This document shows positions 42,990 through 51,355 of a stretch of DNA of 64,000 bases, in pieces. How positions within the stretch are numbered: position 1 is the first letter of the stretch; every line of letters begins with the position of its first letter. The stretch is from Desulfatiglans anilini DSM 4660 (GTDB lineage: Bacteria > Desulfobacterota > DSM-4660 > Desulfatiglandales > Desulfatiglandaceae). Both the position numbers and the translations under genes were made by a program. Below the pieces are notes generated by a model. It was not told the origin of the DNA. It did not search any database and saw only the letters and a list, made by a program, of their open reading frames with translations. The stretch spans positions 176,767 through 240,766 of the forward strand of contig NZ_AULM01000004.1 of assembly GCF_000422285.1 (NCBI RefSeq), given 5' to 3'.

Positions 42990-45914
42990 TCACTCCTTTC
43001 GTGGGTCGCCGGGGGTTCGCTTCAGAAGATCCTCGAGACGCCAGTCCACCGGCAGCCTCACCCGGCGCTGCTCCCGCTTTTCGCGGTAGACCAGGTGGCC
43101 GTGATCGAGGCCGAATTGAAAGAGGTCACGGGTCACAGCCACGTCGTTTTGACAATATTCGGTCAGTTTGTTCCACTCGCCCTGGCGAAACCACTCCACG
43201 GCCTGAAGACCGTCGGCGGTCTTGCCGGATTCGAGCGTTTCGGACGCCAGATGGCCCAGGCCCAGGCGGAACCCGATGCGGCGATGAAGGTCTTCCAGGA
43301 TGTCGAAGGTCGGCAGAGCCCTGAGGTCGATGTTCGTGTAGGCACCGAGCACGGCGTAGTCGAAGCGGAGGATGTTGAACCCGACGATGAGCTCGGCCTC
43401 CTGGAGGTGCGCGATGAGCGCGTCCAACTCTTCTTCCCGGTAGGCGGCGAACCGGTCGAGGGCGGCGTCGAAAAGCACCGCCACCGCGACGCGCATGAGG
43501 TGGGTGTTCCGCCAGCCGCCGACCTCCTGGGCCGTCTTCCGGGTCTCGAGGTCAAAGTAGAGGATGCGGGGCCCGCGCCTCGGCTCCGGGGAAAGCGCGG
43601 GCTCGGCGGCCGCGGCGGGGGCGGGCGACTCTTCCGCTTCCGGGACGGCCATGTCGCTCAGGGGGATGCGCCCGATGAGGCCTTCAAGGATCAGGAGCGC
43701 GGCCGCCTTGTCGAGCGGCTTGTTGCCGCTCCCGCACTTCGGCGAATGGATGCAGGACGGGCAACCCTCCTCGCAGCCGCAGTCCCGGACGTGCTCGTAG
43801 GTCTTCTCGAGGAGGGGCATGACCATGTCGAAACCGCGCTGGGCCAGCCCCACACCGCCCGGATGGCCGTCGTAGATGAAGACGGCGCTCTTCCCCACCT
43901 GCGGGTGGTGGGGATAGCAGATGCCGCCGACATCGTTCCGGTCGCAGAGGGCGAAGAGCGGAAACATGCCGATCGACGCATGCTCGATCGCGTGGATCCC
44001 GCCCATAAAATGGAGCCCCTTCCGCTCCACGAAATCCTTGATCACCGCATCGATCTCGATCCAGAAGCCGACGGTCTCGAAGGTCGTGGGGGGCAGTTCC
44101 AGGGGGTAGACACCCATCAGGGTCTGGCCGGGCATGGCGCGCTTCTCGAAGCCCGTCACGACCTCGGTCACCTTCAATTCCCCCTGCCGGACGATGAACT
44201 GCCCGGCCGGCTTGCTCCGCTGGATGCGGAGAATCTCCGTCTCCTTTTCACTCCGGGCGCGGGTGTAATACTTGAGCTGCTCCCGGTGGGCCACGATGTC
44301 GCGCTTCGAGAGGATCAGGTCGTCCACCAGGTACTGCGAGGCCCGGTGGAGATAGACCGCCCCGGGGTGGCACTCCTTGAAGGCGCGGATCCCGTCGATG
44401 GTCCCCACGGCCTCGCCGGTCGCTGCGTCGAAGATGGTGAACGGCTCCCCCGCGGAGCGGATGTCCACCTGCAGGTGCGGGGTGCGCCGGCCCGGGAACC
44501 AGGTGGGCGGGTCGTCGGCGCTCCGCACCAGTTCCCCGGCCTGCTCCAGTTTGTCGAGGCGCAGGGGGAGGCCTTCGCCCCAGTAGGCGCGGTCTTCGAG
44601 CGTGACCGGGAGCTCGGCCGCGGCGCAGGGAAGGTGTTTCTCCACCACGTAGGTGTTGTCGGGGTCGAGGACCGCGGCCTCGAAGGAGCGTTCGAAGAAG
44701 GCCTCCGGGTGCTTCATGAAGTACTGGTCGAGGGCGTCGGGCTTGGCGAAGAGGACGATCAGGGACTCGCGGCCGGCCCGCCCCACCCTGCCGCCGCGCT
44801 GCCAGGTGTTGATCATGGTACCGGGGTAGCCGACGAGGATGCAGACGTCGAGGTTGCCGATGTCGATCCCCATCTCGAGGGCGCTCGTGGAAATCACGCC
44901 GAGGAGCTTTCCGCGTGCGAGCTGGCGTTCGATCACCCGCCGCTCTTCGGGCATGAACCCGGCCCGGTAGCTGCTCACCCGGTCCTTCAGCTCCGGGCAG
45001 AGCTGCGTAACCCAGACGTGCATGAGCTCCGTCAGAACCCGCGCCTGGGTGAATGCGATGGTGCGGCGGCCCCGTCGGATGCACTCGGCGAAGAGCTTTG
45101 CCGAGAGGAAGCTCGGACTCTCGGCGAGCGGATTGAGAAGCACGACGTGCTGCCCCGCCCGTGGGGCGCCCGCGGCCTCCACCACCGCCACGTCCTCTCC
45201 GATGAGGTCTCGGCTGAACTCCGCAGGGTTGTGCACCGTCGCCGAAAGCAGGATGAAGCGCGGGCTTGCGCCGTAACTCAGGCTCACCCGCTTCAGGCGA
45301 CGGATGATCTGGTTCACATGGGACCCGAATATGCCGCGATAGGCGTGGACCTCGTCGAGGATCACGTAGCGGAGGCGGCTGAAAAGCTCCTTCCAGGACT
45401 CGTGGTAGGCCAGGATCCCCCGGTGGAGCATGTCCGGGTTCGTGAGAAGCACCTCCGGGGGCGCGGACCGGGTCTTCTTGCGTGCGTAGGCGCTGGTGTC
45501 CCCGTCATAGACCTCTGCGCGGACGGACGAGCCGAGGGCGCCCCCGAACCAGGGGGCGAGCTGTTTGATCTGATCGCGTGCGAGGGCCTTCAACGGGGAG
45601 AGGTATAGATGACGGGATTCCGGATCATCAAGGAGGCTTTTGAGCACCGCGAGGGTGTAGACCAAGGTTTTGCCGCTCGCCGTAGGGGTGGCGACGACAA
45701 CGCTCCTTCCCTCATCGAGAAGGCGCAAGGCCTCGGACTGGTGGCAGTAGAGCCGCGTGATCCCCAGGCGCTCCGGCACCGCGGCCAGCTCCGGCGGAAG
45801 CGGGGGAGCCTCTCCGTAAACCGCCTCCTGGGCAGGAAGATACCGGTGATGAACGAAGGCGTCCCTGAAATCCGGGTGCTGCTTTACATACTCGATGATG
45901 AGGGAAAGGCTCAA
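42990..45914 (-). CDS. DEAD/DEAH helicase fused to DEDDy exonuclease (MrfA + MrfB like)
   Basis: 974 residues. N-terminal helicase: Q-like segment LYCHQSEAL, Walker A TPTASGKT (about 76-83), DEVH box ILDEVHAY and motif VI GRAGR. A DUF1998-like zinc region follows (CGCEEGCPSCIHSPKCGSG). These match MrfA/YprA, a mitomycin repair factor in Bacillus. From about residue 781 the protein adds a ribonuclease-H-like exonuclease with the DEDDy set: Asp788 and Glu790 in YFDLET, Asp852 in VGFNILRFD, and Tyr920-x3-Asp924 in YCQND. That is the MrfB type, normally a separate neighbouring gene. The start is a TTG at 45914, the only possible codon in the open frame. Likely DNA lesion repair. Confidence 0.9.
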   Translation of the reverse strand: MSLSLIIEYVKQHPDFRDAFVHHRYLPAQEAVYGEAPPLPPELAAVPERLGITRLYCHQSEALRLLDEGRSVVVATPTASGKTLVYTLAVLKSLLDDPESRHLYLSPLKALARDQIKQLAPWFGGALGSSVRAEVYDGDTSAYARKKTRSAPPEVLLTNPDMLHRGILAYHESWKELFSRLRYVILDEVHAYRGIFGSHVNQIIRRLKRVSLSYGASPRFILLSATVHNPAEFSRDLIGEDVAVVEAAGAPRAGQHVVLLNPLAESPSFLSAKLFAECIRRGRRTIAFTQARVLTELMHVWVTQLCPELKDRVSSYRAGFMPEERRVIERQLARGKLLGVISTSALEMGIDIGNLDVCILVGYPGTMINTWQRGGRVGRAGRESLIVLFAKPDALDQYFMKHPEAFFERSFEAAVLDPDNTYVVEKHLPCAAAELPVTLEDRAYWGEGLPLRLDKLEQAGELVRSADDPPTWFPGRRTPHLQVDIRSAGEPFTIFDAATGEAVGTIDGIRAFKECHPGAVYLHRASQYLVDDLILSKRDIVAHREQLKYYTRARSEKETEILRIQRSKPAGQFIVRQGELKVTEVVTGFEKRAMPGQTLMGVYPLELPPTTFETVGFWIEIDAVIKDFVERKGLHFMGGIHAIEHASIGMFPLFALCDRNDVGGICYPHHPQVGKSAVFIYDGHPGGVGLAQRGFDMVMPLLEKTYEHVRDCGCEEGCPSCIHSPKCGSGNKPLDKAAALLILEGLIGRIPLSDMAVPEAEESPAPAAAAEPALSPEPRRGPRILYFDLETRKTAQEVGGWRNTHLMRVAVAVLFDAALDRFAAYREEELDALIAHLQEAELIVGFNILRFDYAVLGAYTNIDLRALPTFDILEDLHRRIGFRLGLGHLASETLESGKTADGLQAVEWFRQGEWNKLTEYCQNDVAVTRDLFQFGLDHGHLVYREKREQRRVRLPVDWRLEDLLKRTPGDPRKE

Positions 45915-46013
45915 AAGGCGATCCAGCGGAGGTCTCGGACGGGTGCCCGCCTCGGGGTCAGAGACGGAAAAAGGCCCTGGTCTTCCGGCAAGATGAGACG
46001 GGGGCGACCGGTC

Positions 46014-46358
46014 CTATTGCTCGTCTGCTTCGGTCTTCGCCCCGAACTTCGCGCGCAGGGCATCGGCGATTTCCTTGTCGCCGGGCCTGGGGCTTGCAGC
46101 CATGCGCCGCTCGGCCTCTTCCCAGGCAGGCTTCAGGATATCTGTCATAAAGGTGTCGTTCTCGCTGCTCCAGGCGCTCCACCCGTCGATCCCGATATAT
46201 TCGTTGTAATGGGTGCGGTAATAGGGGTCATAGATCCTGGCGCCCTTTTCCGGGTCGATCTCGTACTTCACCCATTTGCCGTCGAAAAGGGCGAAATCCT
46301 CGTCTTCGAGCCCCATGCCGCGCAGCAGGGCCTTGTGTTCTTCTTTGATATCCATCAT
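46014..46358 (-). CDS. small protein of unknown function
   Basis: 114 residues, acidic, with many aromatic residues (RIYDPYYRTHYNEYIGIDG and WSAWSSEND). Two adjacent ATG codons; the first overlaps the ABC-F stop (ATGA), implying translational coupling. No motif recognised. It lies 100 bases before the helicase-exonuclease gene. Confidence 0.72.
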   Translation of the reverse strand: MMDIKEEHKALLRGMGLEDEDFALFDGKWVKYEIDPEKGARIYDPYYRTHYNEYIGIDGWSAWSSENDTFMTDILKPAWEEAERRMAASPRPGDKEIADALRAKFGAKTEADEQ

Positions 46359-48373
46359 GCCTCTTCCAGCACTCCTAATTCGGCCTTCGCGGACTCGAGC
46401 TCCTCCTGCCGCGCCTCCCAGCGTTCAAGCAGATCGGCCAAGTCCCTCCTGGCCTGGTTGTATTGGGTCAGCAGCCTGACCCCTTCAATCTTATCCTTGA
46501 AAACCTCCGGATCCGCAAGCCTTTTTTCGGCATCCGCCTGGAGGGCTTCAAGCTCGGTGATACGGGTTTCAATCCTGGCAAGGTCTGTTTCGATCGGGCG
46601 AAGTTTTTCGGAGATCACCCGACGCCGTTCGGCCCGTTCACGTTTGAGATCCTTCCGATTCGGGCGGGCGCGCCCGTTGGAGGGTTCGGGGGCTTGAAGC
46701 GTCGCAGGCGCTCCATTTTGAGGCGCCGCCGCAGCGGCCGACCCCGACGTCTGCGCCGCTTTTTCGAGCCGTTCCAGGTGCTCGTAATATTCCGTCAGGT
46801 TCCCCGGATACTCCTCGACACCCTGCGGCCCCACGTCCCAGATCTTCGTGGCCAGGCGGTTCACGAAGGACTGGTTGTGCGACACGAACAGGAGGGTCCC
46901 CTGGTAGCCGGTCAACGCGTCGATCAGCTTCTCGGACGACGTGATGTCCAGGTGGTTGCTCGGCTCGTCCATCACCATCAGATTCCCGGGCTTGACCAGG
47001 AGCTTCGCCAGGGCCACCCGCGCCCGCTCGCCCCCCGAGAGGACCTCGATCGGCTTGTCCACATCCGAGCCGGAAAAGAGAAAGGCGCCGCAGACGTTCC
47101 GGACGAACGACACGGTTTCATGCGGCACGACCCTGTAGACCTCCTCCAGGACGGACTTGCGCGGGTCCAGGGTGTCGGAGTGGTGCTGGGCGAAGTAGCC
47201 CATCTCCACATTGTGGCCGAGGGCGATGCCGCCCTCGTTGGGCGGAAGTTCCCCGGCGATCATCTTGAGGAGCGTGGTCTTCCCGCAGCCGTTCGGGCCG
47301 ATGACCGCGATGCGCTCGCCCCGCATCACCCTGAGGTTGACGTCCCGGTAAAGGGTCTTGGGGCCGAAGCGCTTCGAAAGCCCCTCGATCCGCAGGACCT
47401 CCCTGCCGCTCTGCGGCGGGGCGGGGAACGTGAAGTGGATGGTCTTCGTCCGTTTGTGCGTCTTGACGATCTCCATCTTTTGGACGAGCTTCAGCTTGCT
47501 CTGGGCCTGGCGCGCCTTGGAGGCCTTTGCCTGGAAGCGCTCAATGAACCGCTGGGCTTCCTTGACCTTCTGCTCCTGGTTACGGGCCTTGGCCTCGAGG
47601 GCGCGCTCCTCCTCTTCGCGGGCCTTGAGGTAAAAATCATAGTCTCCTGAATAGACGCGCATGCCCTCGGTCTCGAAGCTCATGATGCGCTTGACCTGCC
47701 GGTTCAAGAACTCCCGGTCGTGGCTCACTAGAACCATGGCGCCGGAGTAGGATTGCAGGAATTGCTCCAGCCAGTGGACCGATGGGATGTCCAGGTGGTT
47801 CGTAGGTTCGTCGAGGAGGAGAAGGTCCGGCCTCTGATAAAGAAGGCCTGCCAGCGCCGCTCGCATCTTCCAACCGCCGCTGAGGGACGCAATGGGCTGG
47901 GAAAACTCCTCCTGTTTGAAGCCGAGGCCGATCAGGATCTTCTCCGCCTCGTGCAGGGGATACGTCTGTTCGAGGTGGTCGATCCGTCCGTGGAGTTCGG
48001 CCAACCGTTCGGCCGACCGGGCTTGTTCGCCGGGCTCACCGGCATCGCGCAGGGCGGCCTCCGCCTCCTGGACGTCCGCCCGCAGCTGCCTGCGCTGAGG
48101 TACGGAGTCGATCACCGCCTGCAGCAATGAACCCGACAGGCTCTCCTGAACGTCCTGCGGAAGATATCCGAGCAGCGTCCCCCTGGCGATGCGGATCTCA
48201 CCCTCATCGGGCGCCATCTCACCGGTGATGAGCCGGAGGAGGGTGGATTTGCCGGACCCGTTCGGGCCCACGAGGCCGATCCGGTCCCCGGATTCCACCG
48301 AAAAACCGACCCCTTCGAATAGGGGCCGATTGAGAAACGTCAAAGAGAGATTCATGACTGTAACAAGGCTCAT
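46355..48373 (-). CDS. ABC-F family ATPase (Uup/YheS type)
   Basis: 672 residues, two ABC domains with no membrane part. First Walker A GLVGPNGSGKST and signature LSGGWKMR; second Walker A GPNGCGKTT and signature LSGGERARVALA; both have LLDEPTNHLDI or MDEPSNHLDI. The interdomain linker is long and basic. The C-terminus is a coiled coil (about 545-660), as in Uup-like members acting on ribosomes or DNA. Start ATG at 48373 follows GAGGTGG. First gene of a probable minus-strand operon down to rfaE2. Confidence 0.92.
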   Translation of the reverse strand: MSLVTVMNLSLTFLNRPLFEGVGFSVESGDRIGLVGPNGSGKSTLLRLITGEMAPDEGEIRIARGTLLGYLPQDVQESLSGSLLQAVIDSVPQRRQLRADVQEAEAALRDAGEPGEQARSAERLAELHGRIDHLEQTYPLHEAEKILIGLGFKQEEFSQPIASLSGGWKMRAALAGLLYQRPDLLLLDEPTNHLDIPSVHWLEQFLQSYSGAMVLVSHDREFLNRQVKRIMSFETEGMRVYSGDYDFYLKAREEEERALEAKARNQEQKVKEAQRFIERFQAKASKARQAQSKLKLVQKMEIVKTHKRTKTIHFTFPAPPQSGREVLRIEGLSKRFGPKTLYRDVNLRVMRGERIAVIGPNGCGKTTLLKMIAGELPPNEGGIALGHNVEMGYFAQHHSDTLDPRKSVLEEVYRVVPHETVSFVRNVCGAFLFSGSDVDKPIEVLSGGERARVALAKLLVKPGNLMVMDEPSNHLDITSSEKLIDALTGYQGTLLFVSHNQSFVNRLATKIWDVGPQGVEEYPGNLTEYYEHLERLEKAAQTSGSAAAAAPQNGAPATLQAPEPSNGRARPNRKDLKRERAERRRVISEKLRPIETDLARIETRITELEALQADAEKRLADPEVFKDKIEGVRLLTQYNQARRDLADLLERWEARQEELESAKAELGVLEEA

Positions 48374-48766
48374 GTGCTGCTCATTCCACCTCAAGGGAAA
48401 ATATGACCGTTTTGCGGCAACCTTTTTTTATGACAGATGAAAGGCAAAAGGTCAAGCTGCGTGCTGAACCAAAAAGGGCCGCACCGGCGTGACACCGCCA
48501 GACACGGGATCCTCACTCCTCTTATCCACCGAAAAATCGACCGGGATATCCGGTCCAGGGCCTCCCCGACCCCGAAGAAGAGCCATGCCGCATAAACCCG
48601 ACCTCATAAGGCGCCCATTAGGATGAAGGCTTTGCTCCTCCCTTCACCGCACGTTTATTCGGGGGTCTACAATCGCGGAAAAAACGCATTTTCCTTTAAA
48701 ACCCAGCAGATAAAGCATGTCAAATAGTGCTTGACAAGTATTTTGAAAGGTTTTAGAAATATCTTT
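48374..48766. other. divergent intergenic region
   Basis: Almost 400 bases between the ABC-F gene and the small plus-strand gene. It should hold promoters for both. The pair TTGACA (48731) and TAGAAA (48754) points to the plus strand. No gene seen. Confidence 0.5.
48731..48759 (+). promoter_or_regulatory. possible promoter of the small exported-protein gene
   Basis: Perfect TTGACA, 17-base spacer, TAGAAA. Transcription would begin almost at the ATG at 48767, giving a nearly leaderless message or a start further inside. Confidence 0.4.
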
Positions 48767-49126
48767 ATGTTAAAAGGAATTTTAAAATGCCGTTCCTGGA
48801 TCATAATGCTTTTGCTGGCTGCACTTTGTTTGTCGTCGTCGGCCGCTCAGTTGCATGGGGATGGCGATTGGCGCGGCGGCGCATTCGATTCAGAAAACGT
48901 TCGGCTCACCTTCCTGCCCTCCAGCACTTTTTCCATCGCCCTCTCTTCCGAAGAGCGCACGCGTCTTTCCGGACCCGATTTTCTCCTGTCCGTACTTCAT
49001 GGACGCGGTCAAACCGGCTTTGCCAGTGAAACCTATCCTTTTTATTTGGATGAAACCGCTGAGTGTGCCAAAAACACAGACATCCTGGTGATTTTCGTCC
49101 GAGCCCCTCCTTGCCTTTTCTCCTGA
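48767..49126 (+). CDS. putative small exported protein
   Basis: 119 residues. A signal peptide (MLKGILKCRSWIIMLLLAALC...) is followed by LHGDGDWRGG and no known domain. The start is uncertain because the promoter lies right at the ATG and no binding site is visible. Composition is lower in GC than the neighbours. Could be spurious. Confidence 0.42.
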   Translation: MLKGILKCRSWIIMLLLAALCLSSSAAQLHGDGDWRGGAFDSENVRLTFLPSSTFSIALSSEERTRLSGPDFLLSVLHGRGQTGFASETYPFYLDETAECAKNTDILVIFVRAPPCLFS

Positions 49127-49269
49127 AACAGTCTTTTTAAAATCATTCAATCATAAATTTTACAAGTGCATTGACTTTCTTTCAGTGCAACATGCAGTAG
49201 TATCGGATTTTTGCGTCACACTTGATGCAGATTTGGCTGTCTTCTGTGCGTTGTATAACAGGTGATCGA

Positions 49270-49449
49270 ATGAACAAAAAGGATTCGAATCCATTACAGA
49301 CGACCGATGACAGGTCGCGACACGCAACCATACCGGATCATTCTCCTAAGACCTATACGATAAAGGAACAAAGCATTTTTGCAGTTAAACTGTTCTTCGT
49401 TGTCGCAGCCATCATCACATTGCTGTGGCTGATCGAGAAATACACGTAA
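49270..49449 (+). CDS. putative small single-span membrane protein
   Basis: 59 residues. Polar N-terminus, then one transmembrane segment (SIFAVKLFFVVAAIITLLWLI) close to the C-terminus. Weak GGTGATCG site before ATG. Not recognised; tail-anchored type. Low GC. Confidence 0.45.
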   Translation: MNKKDSNPLQTTDDRSRHATIPDHSPKTYTIKEQSIFAVKLFFVVAAIITLLWLIEKYT

Positions 49450-49577
49450 GAAATAGAAAACATTTTGTTTTCACTTTTTTTTCGCTTGGACCTGTTTTCC
49501 CATGGGCTTGATCCCATGACGCCGCCTTCTGGAACGGCCTTGCACGCTTCTTAGTGTCGATCCGGAAAAGAATTTCC

Positions 49578-49635
49578 GGTGTAACGCAGTTTCCCATCCG
49601 GAAGAAAACATCCGGTGTAACGCAGTTTCCCATCC
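49578..49635 (+). repeat. two direct repeats next to R9
   Basis: CCGGTGTAACGCAGTTTCCC followed by ATCCG occurs twice, about 33 bases apart, each preceded by a CCGGAA-like piece of the element end. It looks like a duplicated terminus or insertion footprint. Confidence 0.6.
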
Positions 49636-49765
49636 GAAAAGGAGGATTTTTGGCCAATATCAAGGCAATCAAGCGTTTGTGCGGAGGCGACCTGCAGGCC
49701 GCCGCACAAGCAAACGTGCAGATTGACGCCGAGATTGGCCAAAAAGACCCTTTCCGGATGGAAAC
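49625..49765 (+). repeat. palindromic repeat, copy R9 (well preserved short form)
   Basis: 141 bases, orientation A. Left end GTTTCCCATCCGAAAAGG, TTTTTGGCCAATATCAAGGC, core GGAGGCGACCTGCAGGCCGC, then GATTGACGCCGAGATTGGCC and right end TTTCCGGATGGAAAC. It matches R6 and the reverse of R8 closely. Confidence 0.85.
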
Positions 49766-49948
49766 TGTTCGGGAGGTCCATCCAAGACCCCCGGCAATCC
49801 AAAACACAGATTGAAGGAGAGGGTCCTTCACCGTTGACAACAGATCTCGGACGTCTTCAGGGTCTGCATCCCTAATCCATAACGAAGCAGGCTCCGAAAC
49901 CGGGGACAACCTTTGCGGCGTCAGCCGAACAGAAGAGGACAGGTGGCC

Positions 49949-50599
49949 ATGACGGACAACACATTGCAGGAACTTATAGAAACCCTGCGAAAACAGGGGG
50001 TGGAAAGCGGGCAGGAGGCCTCCAGAAAGATCGTGGAGGATGCGGAGAAGACAGCCGCCCAAATGCTCGCACGCGCCAGATCCGATGCGGAGGGGATCCT
50101 CGCCAGGGCTGCAGAGGACGCGGAGAGGCAACGGAGACAATTGCGCGCCTCCATGGAAATCGCGGCTACCCAGCTCATCAGCGATCTCAAGCACACCATC
50201 GAAGAGAACCTTCTCGCCTTCCCGGTGCAGAAGATGCTCGCCTCCGCCCTGGACGACACCGCATTCCTCAGGGAGCTCATCGCGACCTGCGTCCGGGAGT
50301 ACGTGAAGCAGCCGGGCCGCGCCGAGATCGATGTCCTGGTGTCGAAAGAGCAGCATAACAAACTTGAATCGACTGCCCTCGGGTGGATCAAGACCCTGGC
50401 GAACAAGGATGCAGATCGGCTGGCCTTGAATCTGCAAAGCGGCGCGGTCTCCTTCGGCTTCATCATCGGAAAGCACGGCGAGGCCGTCAGGCTCGACTTT
50501 ACGGACCAGGCGTTTCTGGAGCTGTTCCTCCGGTATCTTTCGCCCCGGTTCCGTGAATTTTTCAGAACCATTGAGACGAAAGACCTGGGAAACCGATGA
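49949..50599 (+). CDS. atpE: V-type ATP synthase subunit E
   Basis: 216 residues. The N-terminal half is a long alpha helix (about 5-90) typical of the peripheral stalk subunit, the C-terminal half a mixed fold (LRELIATCVREYV, later FGFIIGKHGEAVRLDF). The ATG at 49949 has AGGTGGCC upstream. First gene of the operon; the end overlaps the next start (ATGA). Confidence 0.88.
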   Translation: MTDNTLQELIETLRKQGVESGQEASRKIVEDAEKTAAQMLARARSDAEGILARAAEDAERQRRQLRASMEIAATQLISDLKHTIEENLLAFPVQKMLASALDDTAFLRELIATCVREYVKQPGRAEIDVLVSKEQHNKLESTALGWIKTLANKDADRLALNLQSGAVSFGFIIGKHGEAVRLDFTDQAFLELFLRYLSPRFREFFRTIETKDLGNR

Positions 50600-51354
50600 A
50601 GTATTACTTTCTCGTTTCTTATCTTCCCGAACTCCACCCGGATGACAGGAAGCTGCGGGTCCGAATCGCCGATCTCCTGGACGAGATGGACCACTTCAGC
50701 GAGGAGGATCGGCGTCAGGTCGAGCTGGTCCTGCTGGCAGGCGACGTGCTGCAGATCGAACGGCTGCTCTCCGGCAAGGACGTGGAAGTATTCCCACAGC
50801 TCTTCGGTCGGGGGTTCTGGAAAGAGCAGATCCAATCCCCGAAGGAGGTCCCCGAGGATTTCGCCGAGGTCCTGGAAATGCTGCGCTTGGAAGGGCCTTC
50901 TCCAAAAAATCTCGATCTTTTATACGAAGCCTATTATGCGTATGCCATCGAGAGGGCATCCGGGGATTTTCTGCCTGCCTATCTGCGCTTCGAAAGGGAT
51001 CTGCGCAATGTCATGGCGGCTGTTCGAGCCCGCAGAAAGGGGTTTGCACCCTCCGAGCACCTTGTCGGAGAAGGGGACGTGGTCGAAGCGCTCGAACGGA
51101 GCACGGCGGAGGATTTCGGGCTGGGTGCCGAGCACCCATGGATCGAGCGCCTGATCGCGGCTAAAGATCCGCAGGAGATGCAGGGGATCATGGAGCGGAT
51201 CATCTGGGAAAAACTCGAGGAAATGACGGAGTCCCGGGATTTCGATTTCGACGTCATTCTCGCCTACCTATTGAAACTCCAGATCCTGGAAAAGGGCCTC
51301 GCTCTAAGCGAGGATCAGGGGATGGAGATCGTAAAGCAACTGGAGGAATTGTAA
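50596..51354 (+). CDS. DUF2764 protein of the V-type ATPase operon
   Basis: 252 residues, soluble. Starts MKYYFLVSYLPELHPDD, matching the family that sits between subunits E and A in bacterial V-ATPase operons of Bacteroidetes, chlamydiae and related groups. It may replace the stalk subunit C, but that role is an inference. Overlaps atpE. Confidence 0.85.
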   Translation: MKYYFLVSYLPELHPDDRKLRVRIADLLDEMDHFSEEDRRQVELVLLAGDVLQIERLLSGKDVEVFPQLFGRGFWKEQIQSPKEVPEDFAEVLEMLRLEGPSPKNLDLLYEAYYAYAIERASGDFLPAYLRFERDLRNVMAAVRARRKGFAPSEHLVGEGDVVEALERSTAEDFGLGAEHPWIERLIAAKDPQEMQGIMERIIWEKLEEMTESRDFDFDVILAYLLKLQILEKGLALSEDQGMEIVKQLEEL

Positions 51355-51355
51355 C

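Larger units (their letters stand above)
49450..49948. other. non-coding region before the V-ATPase operon
   Basis: About 500 bases. Holds repeat R9 with two short direct repeats. The region after 49766 should include the operon promoter; I see a TTGACA at 49833 without a clear -10 partner. Confidence 0.5.

Noticed and set aside
42951..45608. 885-codon plus-strand frame opposite the helicase-exonuclease gene
   Set aside because: Low-complexity Gly/Leu/Glu content, no motif, opposite a frame with all helicase and DEDD motifs.
20548..49765. CRISPR array
   Set aside because: The repeats are far apart, in both orientations and long; there are no short evenly spaced units or cas genes.
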